From NCBI GenBank assembly GCA_963717705.1, contig CAVQWT010000007.1, positions 1 to 64,000 on the forward strand: 64,000 nt of DNA, in the 5' to 3' direction. Below the pieces are notes generated by a model that worked only from the letters and a program-made list of their open reading frames with translations, did no database searches and was not told where the DNA came from. Made by a program: the position numbers and the translations under genes. The DNA is from CAVQWT01 sp963717705 (GTDB lineage Bacteria > Pseudomonadota > Gammaproteobacteria > Burkholderiales > Casimicrobiaceae). This document shows, one piece after another, positions 36,398 to 44,392 of this stretch; position 1 is the first letter of the stretch; the number at the start of each line of letters is the position of its first letter.

Positions 36398-37168
36398 TCA
36401 GCTGACCGAGAGGCCGCCGTCGACGCGCAGCGTCTGGCCGGTGACGAAGTCCGACGCCCGCGACGCGAGGAACAGCGCGGCGCCCCGGATGTCGTCGGGC
36501 ACGCCGTTGCGGCCGACGAAGGTCCGCGCGGCGAGCGCCTCGGCCCGGCCCGGTTCCGCCCTCGCGGCGGCGGTCAGCGGCGTCGCGAAGAAACCGGGGG
36601 CGAGCGAGTTGCAGTTGACCCCGCGCGCCGACCACGCCTCGGCCTGTGCCCGCGACAGCTGCGCGAGGCCGGCCTTGGAGACGCCGTAGGCGCCGCTGCG
36701 GCCGAAGGCGCGCTCGGCCTGCATCGACGTCACGTTGATCACGCGACCCCAGCCGCGGGCGAGCATCGCCGGCACCAGCGCCTGCGCCAGCAGGAACGGC
36801 GCGGTCAGGTTCACGGCCAGCGTGTGGTCCCAGTCGGCGACCGCAAGCTCGTCGAGCGGAGGCCGGCGGTTGACGCCGGCGGCATTGACCAGGATGTCGG
36901 GGTCGCCGAACGGCTGCCGCGCCGCGTGCGCGCAGCGCGCCACCGCGGCACGGTCCGCGAGGTCGGCCGGCACCGGCGCGGCCCGTCCTCCCGCGCCGGC
37001 GATCGCGGCCGCGACTTGATCGAGCCGGCCACGCTCGCGGGCGACCAGAACGACCGCCGCGCCGGCCGCCGCGAGCGCCTCCGCTATCGCGCGCCCGATG
37101 CCCGAGCTTCCGCCGGTGACGACGGCCACGCGGCCGTCCAGGCCGAAGAGTTCGCCGGCAGGCGCCAT
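36398..37168 (-). CDS. Short-chain dehydrogenase/reductase
   Basis: 256 residues, classical SDR. Cofactor loop TGGSSGIGR near 18-26, NAAG near 95, catalytic Ser in NVTSMQ and YGVSK, C-terminal GQTLRVDGGLSVS. Best fit is a 3-oxoacyl or 2-keto-gluconate type reductase. It lies 22 bases after suyB and 102 before the dehydratase in the same direction. It could supply sulfolactate from a sulfo-diol or handle an unrelated hydroxy compound. Confidence 0.78.
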   Translation of the reverse strand: MAPAGELFGLDGRVAVVTGGSSGIGRAIAEALAAAGAAVVLVARERGRLDQVAAAIAGAGGRAAPVPADLADRAAVARCAHAARQPFGDPDILVNAAGVNRRPPLDELAVADWDHTLAVNLTAPFLLAQALVPAMLARGWGRVINVTSMQAERAFGRSGAYGVSKAGLAQLSRAQAEAWSARGVNCNSLAPGFFATPLTAAARAEPGRAEALAARTFVGRNGVPDDIRGAALFLASRASDFVTGQTLRVDGGLSVS

Positions 37169-37190
37169 CGCCGTGATGCGACGCCGCCGC

Positions 37191-38357
37191 TCAGGCGCTC
37201 TCGTAGAGCCGCGTCAGCACGAACTCGCGGTGGCCGAGCGCTTCGGCCGCGGTCAGCCGGCCGTTGGCGGTGCGGAACATCATGTCGAGCAGCCGGTCGC
37301 CCGCCTCGCCCATGGTGATCTCCCGCTGCAGCAGCCCCGAGGTGTCGACGTCGACGTGCTCGCTCATCGTGCGCACGGTGCGCGGATTCGCGCAGATCTT
37401 GATCACCGGCAGGATCGGATTGCCGATGACGTTGCCCTGCCCGGTCGGAAAGAAGTGGACGACGTAGCCGGCGGCCGCGCAGAGCGTGACCATCTCGGCC
37501 GCGGCCGACGAGCTGTCCATGAACCACAGACCGGGGCCGGTGGGCGCCTCGGCCTTGTCGAGCACGCCGTCGACGACGCACTTCCGCCCGATCTTCTGGA
37601 TGTTGCCGAGCGCCTTTTCCTCGATCGTCGTCAGGCCGCCGGCGATGTTGCCCTTGGTCGGCTGCGAGTCGGAGAGGTCGCTGGTCTTGTGCCGGTTGAC
37701 GACGTCCTGGTAGCGGTCGAAGACGCGCATGAACTCGGCACGCACCTTGTCGTCGCGGCAGCGCGCGGCGACGATCTGCTCGCCGCCGGTCAGCTCGGTC
37801 GTCTCGCCGAACACCAGCGTGCAGCCGGCGGCGTAGAGCTTGTCGAAGGCGTCGCCGACGGTCGGGTTGGCGCCGCAGCCCGACGTCGTGTCGGACTCGC
37901 CGCACTTGGTGGACACCCACAGCTCCTTCAGGTCGCACTGGACGCGGTGCTGCTCGCTCGCCGCCTGCAGGAACGTCTTGGCGACCTTCGACGCGCGCAT
38001 GATCGTGTCGTGGTCGCCGTGCAGTTCGATGCCGAACCCGGCGACCGGCTTGCCGGTGGCGGCGATCGCGTCGACGATCTTCTTCGTCCACTGTTCCTCG
38101 ATGCCGATCACGACCACCGCCGCGACGTTGGGATTGCTGCCGGTGCCGATGAGCGTGCGGAAGTGCAGCTCGAGGTCGGCGCCGAACTGCAGGCGGCCAT
38201 ACGGATGCGGGATCGCGAGCGTGCCCTTGATGTTGTGGGCGACCGCCTCGCAGGCCGCGTTGGACAGGTCGTCCACGGGCAGGATGACGACGTGGTTGCG
38301 CACGCCGACGCGGCCGTTCTCGCGCCGGTAGCCCCAGAAGGTCTTCTGCATCGACAT
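37191..38357 (-). CDS. suyB: UxaA-family lyase, probably (2R)-sulfolactate sulfo-lyase large subunit
   Basis: 388 residues. FWGYRRENGRVGVRNHVVIL at the start, LWVSTKCGESDTTSGCGANP in the middle and GPGLWFMDSSSAAAEM later are marks of the altronate-dehydratase superfamily, and the whole reads like SuyB (the split large subunit of about 390 residues). With SuyA it cleaves (R)-sulfolactate to pyruvate and sulfite. ATG at 38357 follows the suyA TGA by two bases. Other UxaA-type dehydratases remain possible. Confidence 0.75.
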   Translation of the reverse strand: MSMQKTFWGYRRENGRVGVRNHVVILPVDDLSNAACEAVAHNIKGTLAIPHPYGRLQFGADLELHFRTLIGTGSNPNVAAVVVIGIEEQWTKKIVDAIAATGKPVAGFGIELHGDHDTIMRASKVAKTFLQAASEQHRVQCDLKELWVSTKCGESDTTSGCGANPTVGDAFDKLYAAGCTLVFGETTELTGGEQIVAARCRDDKVRAEFMRVFDRYQDVVNRHKTSDLSDSQPTKGNIAGGLTTIEEKALGNIQKIGRKCVVDGVLDKAEAPTGPGLWFMDSSSAAAEMVTLCAAAGYVVHFFPTGQGNVIGNPILPVIKICANPRTVRTMSEHVDVDTSGLLQREITMGEAGDRLLDMMFRTANGRLTAAEALGHREFVLTRLYESA

Positions 38358-38359
38358 GG

Positions 38360-38641
38360 TCACCACCGCTTGGTCTTGATGTTGTGCACGTGCGCGTGCT
38401 GGCCGGTCGCGATCGGCGCCACCACCTTGCCGATGTCGATGCCGTACTTGATGACCGTGGCGCCGACGGCAAGGTCCTTCAGCGCGACCTTGTGGCCGAG
38501 CGGAATGTCCTGCACGCAGGGCAGCGTGATGGTGCGGTTCTCGTCGAGGATGAGGCCGGTGAGCGTCATGCCCGCCTTGACGCCTTCGACGACGACCACG
38601 GCGACCGAGTCGCCCGGGTCGTGCAATACGCAGTGGATCAT
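38360..38641 (-). CDS. suyA: SAF-domain protein, probably (2R)-sulfolactate sulfo-lyase small subunit
   Basis: 93 residues, one SAF domain: DPGDSVAVVVVEGVKAG, IPLGHKVALKDLAVGATVIK and the end HAHVHNIKTKRW, close to known SuyA (which ends in HVHNVKTKRW-like residues). AGGAG lies eight bases before ATG 38641. First gene of the operon; the divergent regulator lies across a 255-base gap. Confidence 0.75.
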   Translation of the reverse strand: MIHCVLHDPGDSVAVVVVEGVKAGMTLTGLILDENRTITLPCVQDIPLGHKVALKDLAVGATVIKYGIDIGKVVAPIATGQHAHVHNIKTKRW

Positions 38642-38769
38642 GGGGAAGCTCCTGGATCGGGAGAACGCCGCGGTACCGGCACGGACCGCGCGGCCGACCG
38701 CTGCCGCGCGGATACGGCCGGGGTCGCCGGACACCGTCGATGCTACGGCGAGACCGGGATCGAGTCAAC

Positions 38770-38786
38770 TAGATGATATAGATGAT
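38770..38786. promoter_or_regulatory. Direct repeat TAGATGAT x2 between suyA and its regulator
   Basis: TAGATGAT at 38770-38777 and 38779-38786 in an AT-rich stretch inside the otherwise GC-rich 255-base divergent region. It is a plausible operator for the GntR/HutC regulator and/or promoter core for one of the genes; the contained TATAGA could be a -10 element. Confidence 0.4.
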
Positions 38787-38896
38787 TTGCATGACCTTCG
38801 CGCGTTGGGCTACACTGGCTGCGCCGCGCTTTGCGCCGTCCGCAGGCTTGTTTCTCCGTGCCGGCGATTGCGTCGAACCCGAAGGCCGCGCCACCC

Positions 38897-39655
38897 GTGA
38901 CCGATCCTGCCGAGCCCCCCGCCCCCGGCGTGCCGCTGTCCGGCCCGCTGTACAAGGACGTCAAGCGGCAGCTGATGGAGGCGCTGACGCGCGGCGAATG
39001 GAAGCCGGGCGAGGCGATCCCGGCCGAGCGCCGGCTGTCCGAGCGCTTCGGCATCAGCATCGGCACCGTGCGCAAGGCGATCGACGAGCTCGTCGCCGAG
39101 AACATCCTCATCCGCCAGCAGGGCCGCGGGACCTACGTCTCCAGCCACAACCGCGACCGCCTGCTCTTCTATTTCTTCCACGTCATCCCGGAAGCCGGCG
39201 CCAAGGTCTACCCGGAGGTCGAGTTCCTGTCGTTCGCCAGGGCGCGCGCCGACCGCACCGCGGCGGACAAGCTCGCGCTCGAAGCCGGCGAGCCGGTGTT
39301 CCGCATCCGCAACCGGCTGTCGCTCGGCGGCTCGCCGGTCATCATCGACGACATCACGATCCCGGTCGCGCGCTTCCCGGGCCTCACCGAGCGGCAGTTC
39401 CGCGCCCGACCGTCGACGATCTACAACCTCTGGCAGGAAGCTTTCGGCGTATCCGTCGTGCGCACCAGCGAGCGGCTGCGCGCGACGCTTGCCGACGCCG
39501 AGTCGTCGGCGCTGCTCGGCGTCGCCCGCGGCGCGCCGCTGCTGATGATCCGGCGGGTCGCGCTGTCGTACCACGAGGATCCCGTCGAGTGGCGCGTCTC
39601 GCTGGTCAACACCGCGCACCACGAGTACTTCGCCGACATCGGCGCGCCCGTCTGA
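38897..39655 (+). CDS. GntR/HutC-family transcriptional regulator
   Basis: About 252 residues from a GTG at 38897. The winged helix-turn-helix is PLYKDVKRQLMEALTRGEWK through LSERFGISIGTVRKAIDELV, ending in GRGTYVSSHN. The UTRA effector domain follows (FPGLTERQFRARPSTIYNLW, LMIRRVALSYHEDPVEWRVS). HutC-type regulators sense the pathway substrate. Divergent to suyA, so it is probably the suy operon regulator. A TTG at 38831 is an alternative longer start. Confidence 0.8.
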   Translation: MTDPAEPPAPGVPLSGPLYKDVKRQLMEALTRGEWKPGEAIPAERRLSERFGISIGTVRKAIDELVAENILIRQQGRGTYVSSHNRDRLLFYFFHVIPEAGAKVYPEVEFLSFARARADRTAADKLALEAGEPVFRIRNRLSLGGSPVIIDDITIPVARFPGLTERQFRARPSTIYNLWQEAFGVSVVRTSERLRATLADAESSALLGVARGAPLLMIRRVALSYHEDPVEWRVSLVNTAHHEYFADIGAPV

Positions 39656-39689
39656 CCGCGGGACCGACGGCGGCGCCGACCGCGACAGG

Positions 39690-40283
39690 TCAGAAGCCGA
39701 ACCCGGCCTGGGCGACCGGCGCGAAGCTGCGGCGGTGCGCAGGGCACGGCCCGAAACGCGCCAGCGCCGCGAGGTGGTCGGGCGTCGGGTAGCCCTTGTG
39801 CCGCGCGAAGCCGTACGCCGGGTACCGCGCGTCGAGTTCGACCAGCATCGCGTCTCGCGCGGTCTTCGCGAGAATCGACGCCGCGGAGATCGACGCGACG
39901 TCGCGGTCCCCCTTGACGATCGCGCGGGCGCGGCACGCCAGCGGCGGGCAGCGGTTGCCGTCGATCAGCGCCTCGTCGGGAGCGGTGGCGAGCCCGTCCA
40001 CCGCGCGGCGCATCGCCAGCATCGTCGCGCCGAGGATGTTGAGCGCGTCGATCTCCGCGACGTCCGCCAGCGCGACGCACCACGCCAGCGCGCGGCTGCG
40101 AATCGCGACCGCCAGCACGTCGCGCCGGGCCGCGGTGAGGACCTTCGAGTCGGCGAGCCCCTCGATCGGCGCCGCCGGATCCAGGATCACCGCCGCCGCG
40201 ACCACGGGACCGGCGAGCGGACCGCGACCGGCCTCGTCGACCCCGGCGACAAGGCGCGTCGCGACCACGATGCGTCCGGTCAT
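39690..40283 (-). CDS. rnhB: Ribonuclease HII
   Basis: 197 residues. Active-site VDEAGRGPLAGPV (Asp16, Glu17), later LIDGN and the family tail YGFARHKGYPTPDHLAALARF. It removes misincorporated ribonucleotides and RNA in RNA-DNA hybrids. The start overlaps the lpxB stop (ATGA). Last gene of the housekeeping block, convergent with the GntR gene. Confidence 0.93.
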   Translation of the reverse strand: MTGRIVVATRLVAGVDEAGRGPLAGPVVAAAVILDPAAPIEGLADSKVLTAARRDVLAVAIRSRALAWCVALADVAEIDALNILGATMLAMRRAVDGLATAPDEALIDGNRCPPLACRARAIVKGDRDVASISAASILAKTARDAMLVELDARYPAYGFARHKGYPTPDHLAALARFGPCPAHRRSFAPVAQAGFGF

Positions 40284-41476
40284 CCGGCGGGACCCGCCGG
40301 CACGGCGCCGGCGGCGACGAGTTCGCCTTCGAGGGCGCGCGCCGCGAGCATCCCCGTGTCCACCGCCAGCGTGTGGCCGATGCCGGCGAACAGCGCCTCG
40401 ATCCGCCGCCGCGTCACGGTGTCGTCGAAGAGGTTGAGGGCGGCCTGCGCGAGGTTTTCCGGCGTCGCGTCGTCCTGCAGCAGTTCCGGCACCACGAAAC
40501 GGCCCGCGAGCACGTTGGGTAGCCCCACCCAGGGCACCAGCAGCCGCGACATGACCATGCGCGCGGTCAGCGCGTTGAGCCGATAGAAGATGACGTGCGG
40601 ACAGCGGGCCAGCGCTGCCTCGAGCGTCGCCGTGCCCGACGCGACGAGCCCGACGTCGGCCGCACGCAGCGCGTCGGTCGCGTGCCCGTACAGCAGCGTC
40701 AGCGGCAGCGCTTCCAGCCCCATCCGGTAGCGCGCCGCGTCGAAGCGGTCGCGCGTCGGACGCGTCCCCAGTGGGACCAGGAACTGCGCATCGGGACGCG
40801 CGGCGTGGATCTTCTCCGCCGCCCGCAGGACCAGCGCCTCGTGCATCTCGAGCTCGGAGCGGCGGCTGCCCGGAAGCAGCGCGAACACCGGCGCCGACGG
40901 GGACAGCCGGAGCTGCTCGCGCGCGGTCCGGCGCGCGGCATGGTCGGCGGCGTGCGCAGCAAGCGGATGGCCGACGAACGTCACCGGCACGCCCGCCGCC
41001 TCGTAGATCGGCGGCTCGAACGGAAACAGCGCCAGCACGCGGTCGACGCTGCGGCCGATCTTGCGGACGCGCTCGCGGCGCCACGCCCACACCGAGGGGC
41101 TGACGAAATGCACGGTGCGGATGCCGGCGCGCTTGAGCTTGCGCTCCAGTCCGAGGTTGAAGTCCGGTGCGTCGACGCCGACGAACAGGTCGACCCGCTC
41201 GGCCACCATGCGGCGGTAGAGCGCCCGGCGCAGCGACAGCAGGTCCGGCAGTCGCGCCAGCACCTCGACCAGCCCGCGGACCGCGAGCTTCTCCAGCGGA
41301 TACCAGCTCTGCGCGCCCTCCCGCTCCATCCGCGGGCCGGCGATGCCGACGAAGCGCGCCTGCGGCAACCGTTCCCGCAGCGAGCGGATCAGCGCCGCGC
41401 CCAGCGCGTCGCCGGAGGCTTCGCCGGCGACGATGCCGATGGTCACGGCGCCAGGCGCGGCAGCGGCGTCGCGCAT
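40280..41476 (-). CDS. lpxB: Lipid-A-disaccharide synthase
   Basis: 398 residues. GIVAGEASGDALGAALI at the N terminus, APDFNLGLERKLK, YVSPS-like HFVSPSVWAWRRERVRKI and LLPGSRRSELEMH are the GT19 hallmarks. It joins UDP-2,3-diacylglucosamine and lipid X in the cytoplasm. It starts 13 bases after lpxA stops. Confidence 0.93.
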   Translation of the reverse strand: MRDAAAAPGAVTIGIVAGEASGDALGAALIRSLRERLPQARFVGIAGPRMEREGAQSWYPLEKLAVRGLVEVLARLPDLLSLRRALYRRMVAERVDLFVGVDAPDFNLGLERKLKRAGIRTVHFVSPSVWAWRRERVRKIGRSVDRVLALFPFEPPIYEAAGVPVTFVGHPLAAHAADHAARRTAREQLRLSPSAPVFALLPGSRRSELEMHEALVLRAAEKIHAARPDAQFLVPLGTRPTRDRFDAARYRMGLEALPLTLLYGHATDALRAADVGLVASGTATLEAALARCPHVIFYRLNALTARMVMSRLLVPWVGLPNVLAGRFVVPELLQDDATPENLAQAALNLFDDTVTRRRIEALFAGIGHTLAVDTGMLAARALEGELVAAGAVPAGPAG

Positions 41477-41489
41477 CGGCGGCGGCCCG

Positions 41490-42266
41490 TCAGCGGACGA
41501 TGCCGCGGCCGGGCGTCGCCAGGAACGCGACCAGCGGTGCGAGCGTCGGCTCGTCGCGCGCCATGTCCGCGAGCCTGAGCTTCGCGTCCTCGAGCGACAG
41601 CCCCTCGCGGTAGAGGACCTTGTACGCGCGCCGCACGGCGAGGATCTGCTCGCTGGTGAAGCCGCGGCGCCGCAGGCCCTCGTTGTTGGTTCCCGCCGGC
41701 TTGGCGGGAAAGCCCGCGGCGGTGACGAAGGGCGGGATGTCCTGCAGCACGATCGCTCCTGCCGCGGCCATCGAGTGCTCGCCGAGCCGGCAGAACTGGT
41801 GGACCCCGGAGAAGCCGCCCAGCACGACGAAGTCGTCGATGACGACGTGGCCGGCGAGCTGCGCGTTGTTGGAGAACGTCGTGTGGTTGCCGACGACGCA
41901 GTCGTGCGCCACGTGGACGTAGCCCAGGAACCAGTTGCCGTTGCCGATCGTCGTGACGCCCCGGTCCTGCGCCGTCCCCGCGTGGATCGAGACGAACTCG
42001 CGGAACACGTTGTCGTCGCCGATCGACGTGCGCGTCGGCTCGCCGCCGTACTTGCGGTCCTGCGGTATTTCACCGATCGAGGTGAACTGGAAGATGCGGT
42101 TGCGCGCACCCAGCGTCGTGTGGCCGGTGACGACCGCGTGCGGGCCGATCACCGTGCCCGGTCCGGCGGCGACGTGCGGGCCGACGATCGCGAACGGTCC
42201 CACCTCGACGTCGTCGGCAAGTCGCGCGGCCGGATCGACGACCGCTGACGGATGAATGCGTGGCAT
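41490..42266 (-). CDS. lpxA: UDP-N-acetylglucosamine acyltransferase
   Basis: 258 residues of left-handed parallel beta-helix hexapeptides. NWFLGYVHVAHDCVVGNHTT carries the catalytic His region, with AGHVVIDDFVVLGGFSGVHQ after it and a helical C terminus. First acylation of lipid A. ATG 42266, 34 bases after fabZ. Confidence 0.93.
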   Translation of the reverse strand: MPRIHPSAVVDPAARLADDVEVGPFAIVGPHVAAGPGTVIGPHAVVTGHTTLGARNRIFQFTSIGEIPQDRKYGGEPTRTSIGDDNVFREFVSIHAGTAQDRGVTTIGNGNWFLGYVHVAHDCVVGNHTTFSNNAQLAGHVVIDDFVVLGGFSGVHQFCRLGEHSMAAAGAIVLQDIPPFVTAAGFPAKPAGTNNEGLRRRGFTSEQILAVRRAYKVLYREGLSLEDAKLRLADMARDEPTLAPLVAFLATPGRGIVR

Positions 42267-42300
42267 GGCCTCGGCTGCGCTCCGTTGTGCCGGGCCGCCG

Positions 42301-42747
42301 TCAGCGCGCCGCCACGAGCGTCATCTCCGCCTCGACCGCGATCTCGCCCCCGACCAGCGCGCGGACGGCGAAGGTGCCGCCGGCGGCTTCCAGCGACATC
42401 GCGTCGACCTCGAGGTGCAGCACGTCGCCGGGCAGCACCTGGCGGCGGAACTTGATCTTCGGCAGCTCGCGATAGCGCAGCGCCGGAGCCGGGGCGTCGC
42501 CCGCGGAATGCGCGATCAGCAGCGTCGCCGCCTGCGCCAGCGCCTCGACGACGAGCACGCCGGGCATCACCGGGTAGCGCGGAAAGTGGCCCTGGAAGAA
42601 CGGCTCGTTGACGGTCACGTTCTTGCGCGCGCGGATGGCGCGGCCGGGCTCGATCGAGTCCACGCGGTCGACCAGCAGGCACGGATACCGGTGCGGCAGC
42701 CGGGCCAGGATGCCCTCGATCGTCATCGCCGGCGTGCTGTTCGTCAT
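42301..42747 (-). CDS. fabZ: 3-hydroxyacyl-ACP dehydratase
   Basis: 148 residues, hot-dog fold. LPHRYPCLLVDRV (17-29), catalytic His54 in GHFPRYPVMPGVLVVEALAQ and Glu68. It supplies unsaturated acyl-ACP to fatty acid synthesis and balances hydroxyacyl use by the flanking lpx genes. The ATG overlaps the lpxD stop. Confidence 0.94.
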   Translation of the reverse strand: MTNSTPAMTIEGILARLPHRYPCLLVDRVDSIEPGRAIRARKNVTVNEPFFQGHFPRYPVMPGVLVVEALAQAATLLIAHSAGDAPAPALRYRELPKIKFRRQVLPGDVLHLEVDAMSLEAAGGTFAVRALVGGEIAVEAEMTLVAAR

Positions 42748-43829
42748 GTCTGCCCCCGCTCCTTGCCGTCGTCGCCGTCGTCGCCGCAGGTGCCGCCATC
42801 GGCGCGCTCGAGCGCCCTCACCCGCCGGCCGAGCCGCTCGAGTCCGCGCAGCTGCGCCGCAAGTCGCCGCCACTCGACGTGCGGAAGCGCCGGGAAGACC
42901 CCTGTGTAGACCCCCGGCTTCGTGACCGAGGCGAACACCAGCGTGCCGCCCGAGATGACGGTGCCGTCCGCAATCTCGATGTGGCCGACGATCATCGCCG
43001 CCCCGCCCAGCTTGCAGTTGCGGCCGATCGTCGTGCTGCCGGCGATGCCGGCCTGGCCGGCGATCGCCGTATGCCGCCCGATCCGGCAGTTATGGCCGAT
43101 CTGGATCTGGTTGTCGAGCTTGACGTCGTCCTCGATGATGGTGTCGTCGAGCGCGCCGCGGTCGATGGTGGTGTTGGCGCCGACCTCGCAGTCGGCGCCG
43201 ATGACGACCCGGCCGATCTGCGGAATCCGGAGCCAGCGCCCGTTCTCCTCGGCCATGCCGAAGCCGTCGGCGCCGATCACCGCGCCGCTGTGCACCAGCG
43301 TCCGCGGGCCGATCACGCAGCGGTCGTAGACGGTGACGTTGGGATGCAGGAAGGCGCCGGCCCCGAGCGACACGCCGGCGCCGATGACCGAGCCGGCGCC
43401 GACCCGGGCGCCGGGACCGACGACCGCGCCCGCCCCGATCACCGCACGCGGCCCGATCGACGCGCTGGGCGCGATCTGGGCGTCGGAGGCGACCACCGCC
43501 GAGGGGTCGATGCCCGGCGCGGGCGCCGGTGTCGGATGAAGCCGCGCGGCCACGTGCGCGTAGGTCGCGTAGGGGTCGGCGCTGACCAGCTTCGGCAATG
43601 CCGTCGAGGCGGCGGCCGCGGGCGCGACGATGACGGCCGACGCCCGCGTCGCCGCGAGCTGGTCCCGGTACTTCGGATTGGACAGGAAGGCGATGTCGCC
43701 GGGGCCGGCCGCGGCCAGCGTGGCGACCCGGACGACGCGCAGCGAGGGATCGCCGTCGACTGTCGCGCCGGACAGCGCGGCGAGCTCGGCGAGGGTGGCG
43801 CCGGTCGCGGCGGCAGCGGGGCTGTCCAT
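42744..43829 (-). CDS. lpxD: UDP-3-O-(3-hydroxyacyl)glucosamine N-acyltransferase
   Basis: 361 residues. An N-terminal uridine-binding domain (IAFLSNPKYRDQLAATRASAV) is followed by a long hexapeptide helix, with catalytic His in NQIQIGHNCRIGRHTAIAGQ and GSTTIGRNCKLGGAAMIVGH. The last 20 or so residues are Asp/Gly-rich (GTCGDDGDDGKERG), a tail not needed for the fold. ATG 43829. Confidence 0.93.
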   Translation of the reverse strand: MDSPAAAATGATLAELAALSGATVDGDPSLRVVRVATLAAAGPGDIAFLSNPKYRDQLAATRASAVIVAPAAAASTALPKLVSADPYATYAHVAARLHPTPAPAPGIDPSAVVASDAQIAPSASIGPRAVIGAGAVVGPGARVGAGSVIGAGVSLGAGAFLHPNVTVYDRCVIGPRTLVHSGAVIGADGFGMAEENGRWLRIPQIGRVVIGADCEVGANTTIDRGALDDTIIEDDVKLDNQIQIGHNCRIGRHTAIAGQAGIAGSTTIGRNCKLGGAAMIVGHIEIADGTVISGGTLVFASVTKPGVYTGVFPALPHVEWRRLAAQLRGLERLGRRVRALERADGGTCGDDGDDGKERGQT

Positions 43830-43855
43830 TGCGCGCGAGACCCGCGGCGCCCGCG

Positions 43856-44365
43856 TCACTTGTCCGCGAGGGCCTTGATCACCTTCTCGGTGATGTCGAT
43901 CTTCTGGCTCGCGAACACCACCGGATCCTGCAGGATGAGGTCGAACTTCTCGGCCTCGGCGATCTGCTGGATCACCTTGTTGGCACGCTCCTGGACGCTC
44001 GCGAGCTCCTCGTTCTTGCGCAGGTTGAGGTCCTCGCGGAACTCGCGCTGCGAGCGCTGCAGGTCGCGCGACAGGTTGGCGAGGTCGCGCTCCTTGTTGC
44101 GGCGGTCGGCCTCGCTCATCGTGACGCCGTCCTTCTCGAGCGATGCCTGCAGGTCGCGCACCTGCTTGCCCACCTTCTGGATCTCGGCGTCGCGCAGCGC
44201 GAACTCCTTCTCCAGCTTGGCCTGTGCGCGCTTGGCCGGCGCGGCCTCGCGGAACAGCCGCTCGGTGTTCACGAAGCCGATCTTGTACTCGGCGGCGTAC
44301 GTGGCCGTCGACGCGCAGACCACGGCGGCGGCGAGCAGGACACGGAAGAAATGGCGGCGGATCAC
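43856..44365 (-). CDS. skp: Periplasmic OmpH/Skp chaperone
   Basis: 169 residues. A signal peptide ends near TYAA-EYKIGFVNTERLF; the rest is long charged coiled coil (EAAPAKRAQAKLEKEFALRD and the following heptads), the tentacles of Skp. It holds unfolded outer-membrane proteins for BamA, encoded directly upstream. Confidence 0.9.
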   Translation of the reverse strand: MIRRHFFRVLLAAAVVCASTATYAAEYKIGFVNTERLFREAAPAKRAQAKLEKEFALRDAEIQKVGKQVRDLQASLEKDGVTMSEADRRNKERDLANLSRDLQRSQREFREDLNLRKNEELASVQERANKVIQQIAEAEKFDLILQDPVVFASQKIDITEKVIKALADK

Positions 44366-44392
44366 GGGGTTCTCCTGCGGGTTGCCGGCGCG

